Source: Eulemur rufifrons
Taxonomy: Eukaryota > Chordata > Mammalia > Primates > Lemuridae
Reading direction: 5' to 3'
DNA: 64,000 nt
Assembly (NCBI RefSeq): GCF_041146395.1
Contig: NC_091010.1
Span: 48,566,001-48,630,000, forward strand
The notes beneath the pieces are model-generated. The model was not told the origin of the DNA. It did not search any database and saw nothing but the letters and a program-made list of their open reading frames with translations. Below are positions 24,362 to 36,960 of this stretch, piece by piece (positions within the stretch are counted from its first letter, which is position 1; each line of letters opens with the position of its first letter). A program made the translations under genes and the position numbers.

Positions 24362-24960
24362 AAGGGGAGGTTCCACTTCCAGCATGGCAAAGTAAGCCCA
24401 CTAAAGCCTCTCTATCCTGCTGATTACAGCTAAAAAACCCTGGATAAAATATGAAAAGTAATTATCTGAGGGCTCTACAAATTAAACAAAAGCAGACAGA
24501 TTATAGAGGGGAGTTAAAACTTGGAGAAACACGCACTTGAAGGGGAAAAAATATTTTCCTCTCAGGCAATCCTTCTTTTTCACTGCTTGCTTCTCCTCTT
24601 TCTCCTGGTACTTGTTCCAAATCCCTTCTACTTTTTTCACGATGTATGAGTCCCAAGCACAGGTTGGGATGTTCACAAATAGTCCCATCACAAGGGATGA
24701 AGCAAACTAATCTACAGTGACAGAAAGCATATCAGTGCTTCCTCAAGGATGGGGCGTGGGAGGTGGAGGTAGGGAGAGGGACACAAGAGAAGGATTCTAA
24801 AGAGACACAAGGAAACTTTTGGGAGGTGATAGATATGTTCATTATCTTGATCATTGTGATGGTTGTACATATGTCAAAATTTATCAAAATTTGTATATTT
24901 TAAATATGTATAGGTTATTATCTATTATACCTCAATAAAGCTAGTAAGTTGGGTTTTTTT
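24362..24960 (+). repeat. Probable older L1-related fragment ending in a 3' UTR
   Basis: The first part (CCTGGATAAAATATGAAAAG) recalls an L1M/HAL1 leader region. The clear part at 24800-24950 (GGAAACTTTTGGGAGGTGAT, TTATACCTCAATAAAGCTAG) is an old L1M 3' UTR with poly-T after it. The middle is uncertain. Confidence 0.55.
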
Positions 24961-25607
24961 TTTTTTAATAAGATAGTTCTACTGAGTGGCTTTCTATGCT
25001 GTGTAATCTACAGAGATCTTTCCTTACCTTTTAAATTCCAGGTAGGACTGACTAGGCCCCTTCTCAAACTTACAGGGACACATGACCTCTTTCAGAAATA
25101 AGTTATACTCACTACAGCTGCAGAGTAAATTTTCAGTAAGCCAATCACTAAAAGGTTTGCAAAAAGGATTTTTATCTAATGCCCACTTCCACTTGTAAGT
25201 TATACTAAAAATACACAGGTACACTAAGATTTCTTAAAATCCTGTAGTTTCTCAAATCACACAGTGTTCCTTTGGGAACTAAGCTCTTCTATTTGCTGCT
25301 GTCAGTTCCCACCCACTCTTTCACCCCCATCTCCCTGGCATTCACTGAATCCACAAGGCTCCTTTTCCTCCCTCACAAATATCAACAAAGGGCTGCTAAC
25401 CAGCTTTCCACTGAGATGAAATCTGAGTTCCTAAAGGCAAAAAGGCCCACATATACCTTTCTGTTGCCTGAGAAGAGGAGACTACTATATTTCTGTGCCA
25501 TGCAAGAGCAAACAACTAGAGGAGAATCATGTGTAGTCTTTTCCTCTTATATGCCAAAAACCAGACAGCTGATAGAAAGAGAGGAGTAAAAAGAAAAGAC
25601 AGCTTAC

Positions 25608-25734
25608 CCATGGAGTAGAGGTTATCAAAGCTCTGGTGCATGCGGATAATCTCATAGTAAAGTTCATCATAGCTGCTGGGGGTTGGCAGGAATGTGTCAC
25701 CATATGTGATAAACATATTAAATAGGTTCACAAT
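25608..25734 (-). CDS. ARMH3: ARMH3 exon 8 of 9 in window (about residues 527-568)
   Basis: This 127-base exon is the longest seen here. It encodes [19 protein letters not shown] then [19 protein letters not shown] and LYSM, plus one base of the next valine codon. The acceptor is CTTTTTTAG and the donor GTAAGC. The Tyr- and Asp-rich stretch [20 protein letters not shown] was the most diagnostic match to ARMH3. Confidence 0.97.
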
Positions 25735-26627
25735 CTAAAAAAGAAGCAGACATTCATATACAGGCACTGGGCTATGAAGATCAGAAATTATCAGTGGTAT
25801 GCTGTAGCCAGCTCTTACTGGCTTGCAAGAGCTGAGTATTACATTTTTAGGAATTTTGTAAGCTAGTTGTTAAACATAGCCATTATTAAAAATTCACTCA
25901 TATAAACTTACAGTTAAATAAATTATATTAAAAGGAAAGTAACAAATACTCAAAACTTATCACTTCCTAGTTATTTTCTACTTTTACCATTACCTAATTT
26001 ATACCTCTTATATTTGTGTGGTGGGAATACCATATAATGGTGTGCTACTGCACATCTCTTCCCAATTCTGCATGACTCTGATGTCACACTGATAGCATGA
26101 AATTGGCCATGGTAAGTACAGTTATACAACGAAAATCAGCAAATGCTAGGAATCAGGACCTTTTCCCCTCAACTGTTGAACATTTACAAACATACTAGAT
26201 AATATCCTAAGAAGAAAGTCAAAAGGCACAATGGCTTCCTTCCACCCCAAATAACCAGCCAGATAAACAGATATCTGTAATGTCCCTCAGAAACCAGGTA
26301 CAACCATATATCACTTATCTGGCTGGGATACCTCTAGAGGCTTTGCTATTTATCAACATGTAGATTGCATAGTACAGTTTCTCATCTGGGACCAAGGCTC
26401 ACTATTTATACACAGAGATCTGACCTATACCCACTCCTGCCAGACAATAATACTCTCATGAAGGAAAAAGAGTCCCAGGTTTGCCAAAGACATAGATAAG
26501 AGTGAGGATCACCAGTCTAGAGATTCTGATCCAAATGGAAAATATAGTCCCCAGACCACGAGCTTTTCTTTCCATTTCTGCCTTATCGTATAGCTTCAGA
26601 AAAAGAAATATTTGTTTTGTTACTCAC

Positions 26628-26710
26628 CATAAGGGCTAATGTAAAAATGTTGTGTTTGGCCAAAAGAACAGTCTCATTTGACATAAGGAACTTCAGCAAA
26701 TTTATCAAGG
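26628..26710 (-). CDS. ARMH3: ARMH3 exon 7 of 9 in window (about residues 499-526)
   Basis: This 83-base exon encodes [18 protein letters not shown] then HNIFTLALM after completing an alanine codon. The donor is GTGAGTAA. The acceptor is unusual: it ends TTTAAAG and is preceded by 13 T, one G and 11 T (26711-26739 read in reverse), so the polypyrimidine tract is almost pure uridine and the -3 base is A. The exon ends on a codon boundary. Confidence 0.95.
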
Positions 26711-26739
26711 CTTTAAAAAAAAAAACAAAAAAAAAAAAA

Positions 26740-27359
26740 CAAGACATCAACAAGCTATTCAAACCATAATCAATAAAATTAAATGAAAGGAGACTAACCC
26801 TACAGAAATCCATAGGGCTAGAATGAATAAGCCTCAGCTACCAAGGTCTCTTAAAAAGCAGGTAAGGTAGGTATATTTGAAGAAAGCACTAACCTTCCCA
26901 AGCACATGTCTGCTTATCTGCCCATGAAAGGTTTTTTAAAATCTACTTCTTTTTACCACTTTTTAAAATAGCAATTAAGCTCAGAAATTTGACTCTAAAA
27001 CTGACATCTCAGTGTTCCAAATTTACTCCCACATGGTGATTTCCCCATCAAATCTGCTCAATTTACAGATGAAAATGAGGGTCCCCTTCCACCCTGGGCT
27101 TCTAGCATCTATTGTCACCAAGCTTTAGCCATGTTTTTGTTTCAAACACCACTGCTAAAAGGGACATCCTACCAATTCTAAGTGGTCACCACATGTGGCA
27201 GCTATACTGTAGAACCTACAGCTAGGCTTCAGCTCTGGATGGGAAGAGAGCTCATGAAGAGAAAAAAGCCTTTAATTGTTCCAGCTATTCAAACAGAAGT
27301 GCAGCTTGCTCTAACCTCTCTTGACAGTGACAACATTTACTGAAAAGGTTCCTTTTCTG
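26740..27359. other. Intron upstream of exon 7, no feature recognised
   Basis: Unique sequence, no named repeat. Confidence 0.45.
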
Positions 27360-27430
27360 CTTGGCAATCCTTAGTGAGGGGAGAGATTGCTAAAACCCAA
27401 GCAATCTCAGTAAGGAGACTGATTGCCAAG
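27360..27430. other. Imperfect inverted repeat (71 bases)
   Basis: Outer arms CTTGGCAATC / GATTGCCAAG (10 bp, perfect) and inner arms GAGATTGCT / AGCAATCTC (9 bp, perfect) with an 8-base loop. An asymmetric internal loop of about 12-13 bases separates the two stems. Confidence 0.85.
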
Positions 27431-27859
27431 TCCCTAGGTTAACAATGCAGCTTTACAGACATTTTTTGCCAATAAATATTAAGCACAAAAGAAATTATCA
27501 GTTGCTTTGCACTTAATTCACCTAGGACATTTGTCCATGAAATGAATCCTGCTTCTGTGCCCATCTTGAATAATGTCCCTGTACCTAGCTCTCCTATTTG
27601 ATGGGATACTGTAAAAATGGGGTTCAGCAGCTACAGGCAATCTGTGGTCCTTCTGTCTTCTCTCCCTCAAACCTCCACCCTCCCACAGAACCAAAAAAAA
27701 GGTTTGACCTCTCCATGTCTAAGACTGTATCTGCTTCTTTTCCAGCAAAGAAGTTCATTCTCCTACGCTGCCTGGCAGGAGTGGGGAACCTGCAGCCTTG
27801 GGGCCACATGTGGCTTTCTAGATCCTTGAGCGCAGCCTTTTGACTGCATCTACATTTTA

Positions 27860-28189
27860 CGGTGGCTCACACCTGTAATCCTAGCACTCTGGGAGGCTGA
27901 GGCAGGAAGATTGCTTGAGCTCAGCAGTTCGAGACCAGCCTGAGCAAGAGCGAGACCCCGTCTCTACTAAAAAATAGAAAGCAATTAGCTGGACAACTAA
28001 AAATATACAGAAAAAATTAGCCGGGCATGGTGGTGCATGCCTGTAGTCCCAGCTACTTGAGAGGCTGAGGCAGGAGGATCACTTGAGCCCAGGAGTTTGA
28101 CGTTGCTGTGAGCTAGGCTGACGCCACGGCACTCTAGCCCAGGCAACAGAGTGAGACTCTGTCTCAAATAAACAAATAAATAAATAAAA
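27860..28189 (+). repeat. Alu, lemur type, 5' end clipped
   Basis: Starts at CGGTGGCTCACACC, has the linker insertion, tail (AAAT)n. It lies inside the hAT relic. Confidence 0.93.
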
Positions 28190-28363
28190 ATTTAGAAAAA
28201 TTAGTCAGGTGTCCTGGCATGCGCCTGTAGTCCTAGCTACTTGGCAGGCTGAGGCAAGAGGCTCGCTTGAGCCCAGGAGTTTAAGGTTGCAATGAGCTAT
28301 GATAATGCCACTGCACCCTATCCCAGGCAACAGAGTAAGACTCTGTCTCTGAAAAACAACAAC
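28190..28363 (+). repeat. Alu second-monomer fragment in tandem
   Basis: TTAGAAAAATTAGTCAGGTG to CTGTCTCTGAAAAACAACAA. A pure run of C follows at 28366-28375. Confidence 0.85.
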
Positions 28364-28490
28364 AACCCCCCCCCCCAAATTTTACAGAATAAATCCCTTT
28401 ATTAAAAGTTTGGATTCACTTGAAGGGCCACACTTGGGGATCTGGAGGGCTACATGTGGCCTTGAGGCTGCAGGTTCCCCACCCCTACTG

Positions 28491-29814
28491 GAGTCCGACT
28501 CTACACCAGATACGTACTGCCTGCCACAAAACTCCCCATCACTCTCAATCCTCTAAAAGTACAGGTACAGTAAAGAAACAGCAGGAAGGAAAGAACTAGA
28601 GCCTGACTTCACCCACATTCTGTTTCTAAAGGCTGAATCTTCCCCTCAAACAGCAAAAAAGCTTTGCTAGGGGATGAACGAGGTAGGCACCCTCATTTTT
28701 GAACTCTTTACCCCTGCCCTGACTTAAGTTCTCTGGGGCTTCATAATGAAAAGGCAAATGATAAGCAGCTGTTCCTTTTGATGGTGTCTGTTACGAAGTG
28801 ATCTGTTGGACTGGATCCCCCTCCCCCGCAAAAGAAAGCCCTATGGAGGCCCATTCTAGATCACACAACCTGTTTAGCTCCTTACCAAGAGAGCACAGGG
28901 AATGCAGGGGGCTAGCTAAAATCCACATAAAAATGACTACCCAAGCCAAACTTTCCTCCTTAATGAAGATCACCTTGCTGAGCTATTTAGGGGCCTCCCA
29001 CCCCATCCCCTAATCCCAAAGATTATATAAACCCTGCTAATAGATAAACCACCTGACAATCAGACTATAAATTCACAAAAGACAAAAGAAAAGATTAGTA
29101 GCACACGTGGCACTCTGCAAAATGTAATGGCTAGAGAGACAGACGAAGCAGCTTTTGCACACATCCACTCAACAAGAGCTTTTGTCCCCAGCACACACAG
29201 CGCAAAGATGCAGCCTCAGCAGTGGCTATGTGGTAATTAAGGAGCAAGAAACCCGGAGGAAGGGATGTGGGAGCAATGATTTATTGCTTCTCTGCTGGAC
29301 TATGGCAAAGTGATAAATACAAGAGAAGGAAAAGAGCAATTCTGGCACAGATCAAGAGGCAACCTGTGTCCCAAGTGCCACAGACATCAGCAGAGCCAAA
29401 CAGCACAGAGGAGAGTCCAGTACTGCAATACTCTGGGAGTTAGTACCATGGGGACTTGCATTCTGTTCATGATAATTTGGGTTAGATATCACCATCACCC
29501 CCCAAAAGCCAGGATTTTCTCACCTGGAAGTAGTAATTCTCTAGACGGAGTTTAAAAGGCAACTAAAATGAACAAAACAACCTGACACCTGGCTTCCACA
29601 AGCCTCTGACATCACAGACCATAATTCCTCTTCAAGAGAGAATGTCCCAAATACTCCATAAAATACTGCTTTTTTCCTTCATCATCTCCCTGATTTCACA
29701 CTCATTATATCAACTGTTCAGTGTCCTATATACCACTATACACACATTCTCTTTTATTCCCTGACCTGATATGATGGGAGTTCTAAGTCTCTGAAGCTTT
29801 GACATAGCTGATTA
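28491..29814. other. Intron, no feature recognised
   Basis: Unique sequence. Contains CAGCTG E-boxes near 28767 but nothing that defines an element. Confidence 0.45.
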
Positions 29815-29962
29815 TAGATTTTTAGAGATAGCAAGGACCTCAGAGGTCATTTAATCCACTGTCTTCTTTTTGGGGTAAGAGAATGTCACCCCACCCCCTC
29901 AAACTAGCTAGTGACTAAGCTGGGACTAGAACCTGGTCTCCTGTTTAGTGTTCTACCATTAA
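29815..29962 (+). repeat. MIR-family fragment
   Basis: AGCAAGGACCTCAGAGGTCA, TTTAATCCACTGTC and GACTAAGCTGGGACTAGAAC follow MIR-type order. Confidence 0.6.
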
Positions 29963-31629
29963 GAAGAGGAAACAAATAAAGGTGCCAGATCAAGTTAAAC
30001 ATTAAAGGAGGGGAAAATAGTTTAATGGTGTGCTTAGACCTGCTGACTATACTGGTTTTTTATTCTTTATTTAAAAAAATTTTTTTTCACTGTAACAGCC
30101 CACCATGGAATATACTGTTACCAACATTTCTCTAGACTCTGGTTTATAACTTTCTCCATCTACCAGCTGCTCCCAGTTATTTTCATGTATTTGGTCCCCT
30201 TTTTCTCTTGGTCCTCAGCTAGCTGTTAAAGTGCAGGTGTTTGATATCTCATTATTACCTTCCTGTTAGTCACTTGCAATACAAGAAGATTCCCAGGAGC
30301 TTTGCTTAGCACAAGCCACTCTCAGCAGGCTCTCAGCCAGCTCCTACCTCTCTCTGCTCCCTTCTCTACATCTCAACTCTCACACACCTCTCCTTCTTTG
30401 CTTCTGCTTCCTCCCTAGTATCTTTTTTTAAGCATGTAACTGTCAACTAAAACTGTTCCTAATTGCCTTACTCAGGGTTGCCTCCTTCAAAATTATGTAC
30501 TGCATGTGAAATGTAATTGGATATGGACATTAAAGGGAGCCAAGACTCCCTTTCTTTATGCAAAATAAGAACCCAAACAAAAAAGTATGGGCATAAACAA
30601 TTAACAACCAGATTATTCATAAGCTATTAGGTACAGAGCTTTGCGTGGAGTTTAGACAGCAGGCCAAAGAAGAGAATACTCTCGTGTCAGGAGCAGTTTC
30701 AAGGACAGTCGAGAACTGGCACTCAGGATCTCAGTGCCAACATACAAGTAGCACAGAGCTCAAGCTGGCTGGCTCCTGGTTCACCCCGCTCCACATGCAC
30801 ACACATTTTTAGAAAACTGCCCTTGATCCACTTGTCCACTTGATGCCATCTGGGCACATGACCAGCCAAACTGTTCCAAGGACAGTCACAGAAGTGACAG
30901 TACATAGAGGGAAGAGTTAAGGTAACTATAAAAGGGGTTGACTATATAAACACAGTATTGTTAATCAGTCATATGTCTGTAAGAGTTTGCTATCAAGTAC
31001 AGTACATATTATAGTATAGTCATTGTGAAGATATGAGGGGCAGATTGTACAATTTTTTTCTTTAACCCTTTGGTTTTATCATGTTTCTCATTGTTAAATA
31101 TTAATTTTTAAAAGGAAGCAGGGATAAAGGGCTAACACAAGCCTCTTCCTCACCAAAGGCCTGACTCCTGGTCTGAGAGATGTCCAAATAAGAGTGACCT
31201 TATGGTATAGAAACTCAATACTATGTAAACAGTTTTGCCCATTAGGTAACCAATGGCTGCTCAACCCCTCAAAAGAGAATGGTACAGCTTGTTGCAGGGA
31301 ATATCCTTTTGGCTAAGAACAAGCTTGATGGCTGAGACCTTCCAAGCCTTAAGAGACAATGCCCACAGACCCCACACTCCACAGCCCCAGGAATGGGCTG
31401 CACTAAAACACCAATGCCAGATAGATGTATCATACAGGAATGCATTATTTCCCCCAGAAGAGTGACAAGTACAAGTTAATAACTATGCCAGGAGTTCACA
31501 AAGAGTATTTCAAATCTTCCTCTTTTCTAATGCCCTATACCTGATACCTTAAAAAGAGACACTGAACTATAAAAATCACTTCCACCAAACTGCATTCATC
31601 TCTTTTCAAAGTGAGAAACACCATGGGCA
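29963..31629. other. Intron, repeat-poor block
   Basis: No named repeat. The part 30500-30700 carries an octamer-like ATGCAAAAT, AACAATTAAC and a small perfect hairpin AAAGGGAG / CTCCCTTT (30531-30552). Confidence 0.45.
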
Positions 31630-31855
31630 TAAATGGCAAGGAAGGTAACATTTATTAGGTGCCTGCTGAGTGCTAGACATTATGTAAAGCACTTAATTAA
31701 TGTACATTATTCTCATTGAATCACCTCTTAACTATCTGATGAAGTAGGTATTATTGTTCCCATTTTACAGATGAGCAAATAGAAATTCAAAAAGATTAAA
31801 TAAGTTCCCAAAGCTACATAGCTGGTTAGAACTAAACTGCATTAAGGGCAACACA
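31630..31855 (+). repeat. MIR element
   Basis: AACATTTATTAGGTGCCTGC, CCCATTTTACAGATGAGCAA and AAAGCTACATAGCTGGTTAG match MIR. Confidence 0.88.
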
Positions 31856-32127
31856 ATAGGGAGAAGGTCCAGGTCTGTGAAACCATACTGGTTTCACCTA
31901 AAGTTCAATTAAATAAACATGTGTTGGGGGTGTGGGTGCTAGCTATCTAGGGCCAATGCCTACAGGTGCTACCAAAAACCTTAACTTTGGTCAGAACTCC
32001 ACTAATCAGTCCCTCACATATCAAAGTGGCCAAGGGAAAAATCCTGTAAGCTCAGAATCCAACTCTCCTCTAAGTGTCTCAGGATGTCACTCCACAGGCC
32101 TATGACCCTTTAACCTGCACACTTTAA
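31856..32127. other. Intron, no feature recognised
   Basis: Short unique stretch before an Alu insertion site. Confidence 0.4.
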
Positions 32128-32142
32128 AACACAAGATGTTGA

Positions 32143-32482
32143 TGACCAGGCGTGGTGGCTCACACCTGTAATCCTAGCACTCTGGGAGGCGGAGGCAGGT
32201 GGATCGTTTGAGCTCAGGGGTTCGAGATCAGCCTGAGCAAGAGCGAGACCGTCTCTACTAAAAATAGAAGGAAACTGGCTGGACAACTAAAAATATATAG
32301 AAAAAATTAGCCGGGCCTGGTGGCACATGCCTGTAATCCTAGCTACTCAGGAGGCTGAGGCAGGAGGATCACTTGAGCCAAGGAGTGTGAGGTTGCTGTG
32401 AGCTAGGATGATACCACAGCACTCTAGCCCAGGCAACAAAGTGAGACTCTGTCTCAAAAAACAAAACAAAACAAAACAACAC
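32143..32482 (+). repeat. Alu, full length, lemur type
   Basis: 15-base duplication AACACAAGATGTTGA / AACACAAGAGGTTGA at 32128-32142 and 32483-32497. Tail is (AAAAC)n. Confidence 0.95.
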
Positions 32483-32497
32483 AACACAAGAGGTTGA

Positions 32498-33012
32498 AAG
32501 CAGGGACCCAAAGAGATATCTGTACACCCATGTTTACAGCAGCATTACTCAAAATAGCCAAAAGGTGGAAGAAACCCAAGTGTCCATGAAAATGAATAAA
32601 TAAAATGTGGCACAAACATACAGTGGAATATTATCCAGCCTTAAAAAGGAAGGACATTCTGACACATGCTACGACATGGATGAACCTTGAAGACAAGATT
32701 CTACATGAAATAAGCCAGTCACAAAAGGACAAATACTGTATGATTTCACTTATATGAGGTACCCAGAGTAGTCAAATTCATAGAGACAGTGGTTGCCAGG
32801 GGGAGGGGACTAAGAAGGGAGGATAGAATGAAGAGTTAGTGTTTAATGGGTACAGCGTTTCAGTGTGGTAAGACGAAAAATGTCCTGGAAATAGAAAGTA
32901 GTGACGTTTGTACAACAATGTGAATGTACTTAATGCCACTGAACTGTATGCTTAAAAATAGTTACAATGGTAAATTTTATTTTATGTATATTTTACCCCA
33001 TTTTTAAAAAAA
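32498..33012 (+). repeat. L1 3' end
   Basis: TACAGCAGCATTACTCAAAA, TGGAATATTATCCAGCCTTA, TGCCACTGAACTGTATGCTT, ending in an A tail at 33003-33014. It is one of the best preserved L1M 3' ends here. Confidence 0.9.
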
Positions 33013-36000
33013 AAAGAGGTCAATGTTTTTCTTTCCACCAACACTACCATGAGCCCAACAAATACTACAACTCAACTCTCTGTAACCTCTGCATAACTGA
33101 CATTCACACCATAGTACACCATACTGAGTACAAGGACAAACATACAAAAATCCTTCCTCATTGATTAGGAAAAGGAAAGGAGCCAAATATATTCAATCAA
33201 CAGAAAGCCCATGGACTCTTGGGCAGGAATGCAAGAGTCCACACATCTTGGGCAGGCTTCAAGGTAACACTGTGGTGGTCTTCAAAATAATTACCAAAGT
33301 TCACAATCAAAGCTAACAATGCACTGAGTACTAACAATATCCCATGAAATCCATCAGGATCCTGGGTTTGACTCCATAATCCTTGCTGTCTCATCTACTG
33401 AATGAGGATCCAGCTACTTGGCTCCAAATACTCATACCCTGCACTGAGTGAAAAATAGAGAAATTATTGCAGTAAAACACTTGAGGTATTATATTACACG
33501 TTCAATATACTTAAGTCATATGGAAGTGGGTGCTCCATACACACTCGTTTCTTCATTGTAAAGTCTTTTCTACCAGGCCCCTTGAAAATTTAGTTTCTGG
33601 GCTCTTTTTCAGGAACTCCTGAAATTGGCTGCAACTGCTACCTCTTTTGACTCTGCACTAGAGGCAACTATCAGTCTCATATTTAGCTTTGGCCCATGTT
33701 CCCTTCCTTGGGAGTCTTGTGCATCATACTTGATGAAATAGTATGATAGTAGTGTTTAGAAGTTCTGACTTTTCCACATGCAGATGCAGGTCAAATAAAA
33801 GATAGTAGGCAAGTTCTGGGAAGCTGAGCCAGGACTGGGTACCTTGATGGCTCCCTGTCTCACATGAATTCCCAGAAGTGGAGGCAGCCAAACTAATTTT
33901 GAAATAGGAAGAGTTCAGTACCATCCACTTGAGAATCCGGCCACCTTAAACAGGCCCCCTTACTCCACAAGGCACCTTGTTTGCAGAGCTGTTCCTAGCA
34001 TTAATGTACCCTACATAATGAGGACTTTCCCAGATTTTTTTCTATCCTGCTTTGAATTCAGAGGGAGAGAAAGAAGGTAGCAGCAAATCGTGTTGCCATG
34101 TAGGAGGAGAATGAATAATGGATATGGGAACTTCTCCAGGACTAAAAACCTGTCCCCCACATTGAGGTAAGCCAGGTGCAGAGAAGAACAAGCCAACCAC
34201 GGGAAGACACAATTAAGTGGTAGCTCAGACGCCTGCCTCAGAAGCAGGGGGGAGGCTTAATTACAAAACCAAGTGAATGACATTTAAATAAGATTAAAAA
34301 CAGGAAGGAGACAGAGAGCCTCCAGCAGAGCATAAATAAATATCTCCAAAGAATCAGGTCACAGAGAGCTGTCTGTTTAAGCAGCTATGAAGAGAAAGAG
34401 AGAGAAAGCAAAGACAAGACTTACCCAGACCCTATTTTATGGCCTGGCATGGAGCTAGGATTAGGTGTCACAGAACCCAAATCAAAACCTACTCATTAGG
34501 GGAAATGGATAATTTCACAGTGACTGACAGAAGAAAAATATTAGCATCTCACTTGCTTAGGAGAGAAGTCAAGGAACTCAAAGAACAGGCTAGAAATAGC
34601 ACTAGAGTAACAAGCTAATGCCACCAAAACCCCAAAGGCACTATAAACTCCAGCCAATTCCAGCATCTCTGGACAAAATCACCAATTACCCAGGGACATT
34701 GCCAGCAACCAGCAGGCTCACTGTCAATCAGCAGAGTGGTATAGGAAAGACATAGAAGCCAACACCTGCCAGTAGAATAATTTAAAAATACACTAGGTGG
34801 CTTTTCAGAATACAGACATCTGTCTGGCTGCAAACCTAAGCACCTCACTGGCACAGAGGCCAATGAATCAAACAAGAAAATGAAATTGCTTTGGTTGTAT
34901 GCTATCCAGCCTCTCCAGGTGAACAGAGCACACAAGTCAGTATGTCAACAGCCTACACTGCCTAGAGGTTCTACACTCCTCTAAATCAGCCAGAAAATAG
35001 AACAAATCCTTTCTTTAAATGAAAGTCAGGTTCCATCCTTACCATTTTCCTTGCTGTTGATGTGTATCTGCTAAAAGGGAAAATAAGGTTCTCAACCATC
35101 TCTCATTCCCCATTTACCTGGGGACAATGCAAACCTCACAATTATGACTCACCCTCTTCTTTATCATGAAAACGAGCTTATACGTGGAAGGCCCCAGATC
35201 CTAGACTTTGGGAAATGTAGGGATCCCTGTGCAGCTGCCTCTTACTAAGCATACTCAGGAGCCACTGCCTTCTTCTAGGGCCCTATACTACCTGCTTATT
35301 TTTTTACAATATTGACCAACTGCATAATAGCCAAAATCATTCTTTAAGAAATCCATCACATCTCAGTGGAGCCATCTGATGTAGAACCAAGAACTTCACT
35401 TTATGCTAAAATGGGAGAGGACCAATAACAGACCGCTCCTGCTCACTTGAGATCCAGGGAGGGATGATACCTTGTCAAACCACTCAATATATCCCTCAAG
35501 AACTAGTATAGGCAGAGTAATAAAAGCACAGCTACTCCTTCCCCTGTCCCTTTTATTTGACAAGATGCTGATGGGCCTATGAGAGCTGAAATTTCTCTGG
35601 ATAGGAAGTGACTACATGTACAGAGAAAAGAACAAAAAGCAATTTCTTGCTCTTTTAGGGGCTTTTACGTGGGAATCTTTCTCTCCCTCTAACAGGCTAA
35701 ACCTGTTAGAGATTCTTATCTTTTGCTTCTGCCAAGTTTCTGAGGGGATGAGAGAAAGATTCAAAATAGTATAAATTTTGGATTTAGCCACATGTAGTGA
35801 TTTGAAGAAAAAAAAGCTTCCTGGCATTCTTTTTTAGTTCTTGGGCTTTCTATACTGCTGTACAGAATCTTTCACAACTAAATTACAGAACCAGATAGAT
35901 ACCTTCTAATGCCCCTCTATTAGAACATTCTAACTCTGAGAGGAACTGATTGCCCATAGAGGAAAGAAATCTCTATCTTTTGCACATGGAAGCTACAGCA

Positions 36001-36229
36001 TTCTTAATTAGTTACATCAAGCCTAGACTATATCTTGTGACATATTTACCTAAGTCAGAAAATTTAGGGGAATGAGGAGAATAATTTAAAAAGCAATTTT
36101 AAAAACAAGATAGCAATAGCAGCTGCCAAAATTCCCCTTCCCATCTACTCTAGTTTTTACTGCTATGTTCTCTCTCACCTGGCTACCCTCTTCAAAACTA
36201 AAAGAAATAATATTGTAGAGTTATATAAG
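33013..36229. other. Intron, 3.2 kb without recognised repeat
   Basis: Unique sequence. The part 34210-34400 (GGCTTAATTACAAAACCAAG, CATAAATAAATATCTCC) has homeodomain- and forkhead-like words and may be a conserved element. No exon seen. Confidence 0.5.
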
Positions 36230-36347
36230 ATGTCACCATTGGAGGAAGCTGGGTAAAGAGTACATGAAACTCTATGTATTATTTTTGCAACTTCCTGTAA
36301 GTCTATAATGACATCAAAATTAAAAGTTTAAAAAACTAAACTAAAAG
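36230..36347 (+). repeat. Old L1M 3' terminus
   Basis: GGAGGAAGCTGGGTAAAGAG, TATTATTTTTGCAACTTCCT and ATCAAAATTAAAAGTTTAAA are the end of an L1MC/D-type element. Confidence 0.7.
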
Positions 36348-36814
36348 AAGCAATTAAAAGTTCAAAAGATAGTTTCTCAAAACCAAGAGGGGCTGCCAAA
36401 CTACCAAAGCCATATCTATGCAAGAACTACCAGATAAATGCATGGCTCAAGTCAACCTTTCTCTTGAAAAATTCAGTCAGTCCTGTATGATAACACCTAC
36501 AATATAATAAGCTTCCAACAAAAGGTTATCAATTCCCAGTCTCAAGATGTACCTAACCAAGAAGTTCAGGCTTCTACCAGTGATGGGAGAGCCAGCTGGA
36601 TCCAGAACACTGTGATACTCTCTAGGTTTTCCATTTTTCCCAGTAGGTATTCTAAAAGGTCAAGCCATGTACAATTTCTCTCTTTTTACAAAGCTGTGAA
36701 TGCTTTGGATGCTATTTAGCACAGTGAAGCTGAACAGATTGTTCTGGGGGGTTTGGGGGCCTTTCTTCCTGCAGGGAGGCAAATGTTGCCTAGTGATCTG
36801 CATCTGAGCATAGG
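36348..36814. other. Intron, no feature recognised
   Basis: Unique sequence. Confidence 0.4.
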
Positions 36815-36960
36815 AGTCAGGAACTCTAAGTTCTAATCATGACTCTGTTTAGTGTCTGGTTCCATGATCCTTAGCAAATCACTTAACCCTTCCATATCTC
36901 CACTTCCTTCCCCAAAAAATGGAGATAAAAATAATGACTTATCACTTGGGGAAGTGGCAG
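36815..36960 (-). repeat. MIR fragment, reverse
   Basis: TTCTAATCATGACTCTGTTT, CTTAGCAAATCACTTAACCC and AAAAAATGGAGATAAAAATAA in MIR reverse order. Confidence 0.78.

Larger units (their letters stand above)
27776..28490. mobile_element. hAT-type DNA transposon relic split by two Alu insertions
   Basis: The ends are inverted repeats: CAGGAGTGGGGAACCTGCAG at the left and, in reverse from the right, CAGTAGGGGTGGGGAACCTG. The visible parts are 27776-27859 and 28377-28490, about 200 bases in total, with no transposase. I could not match an 8-base duplication at its edges. The family is not named with confidence. Confidence 0.65.
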
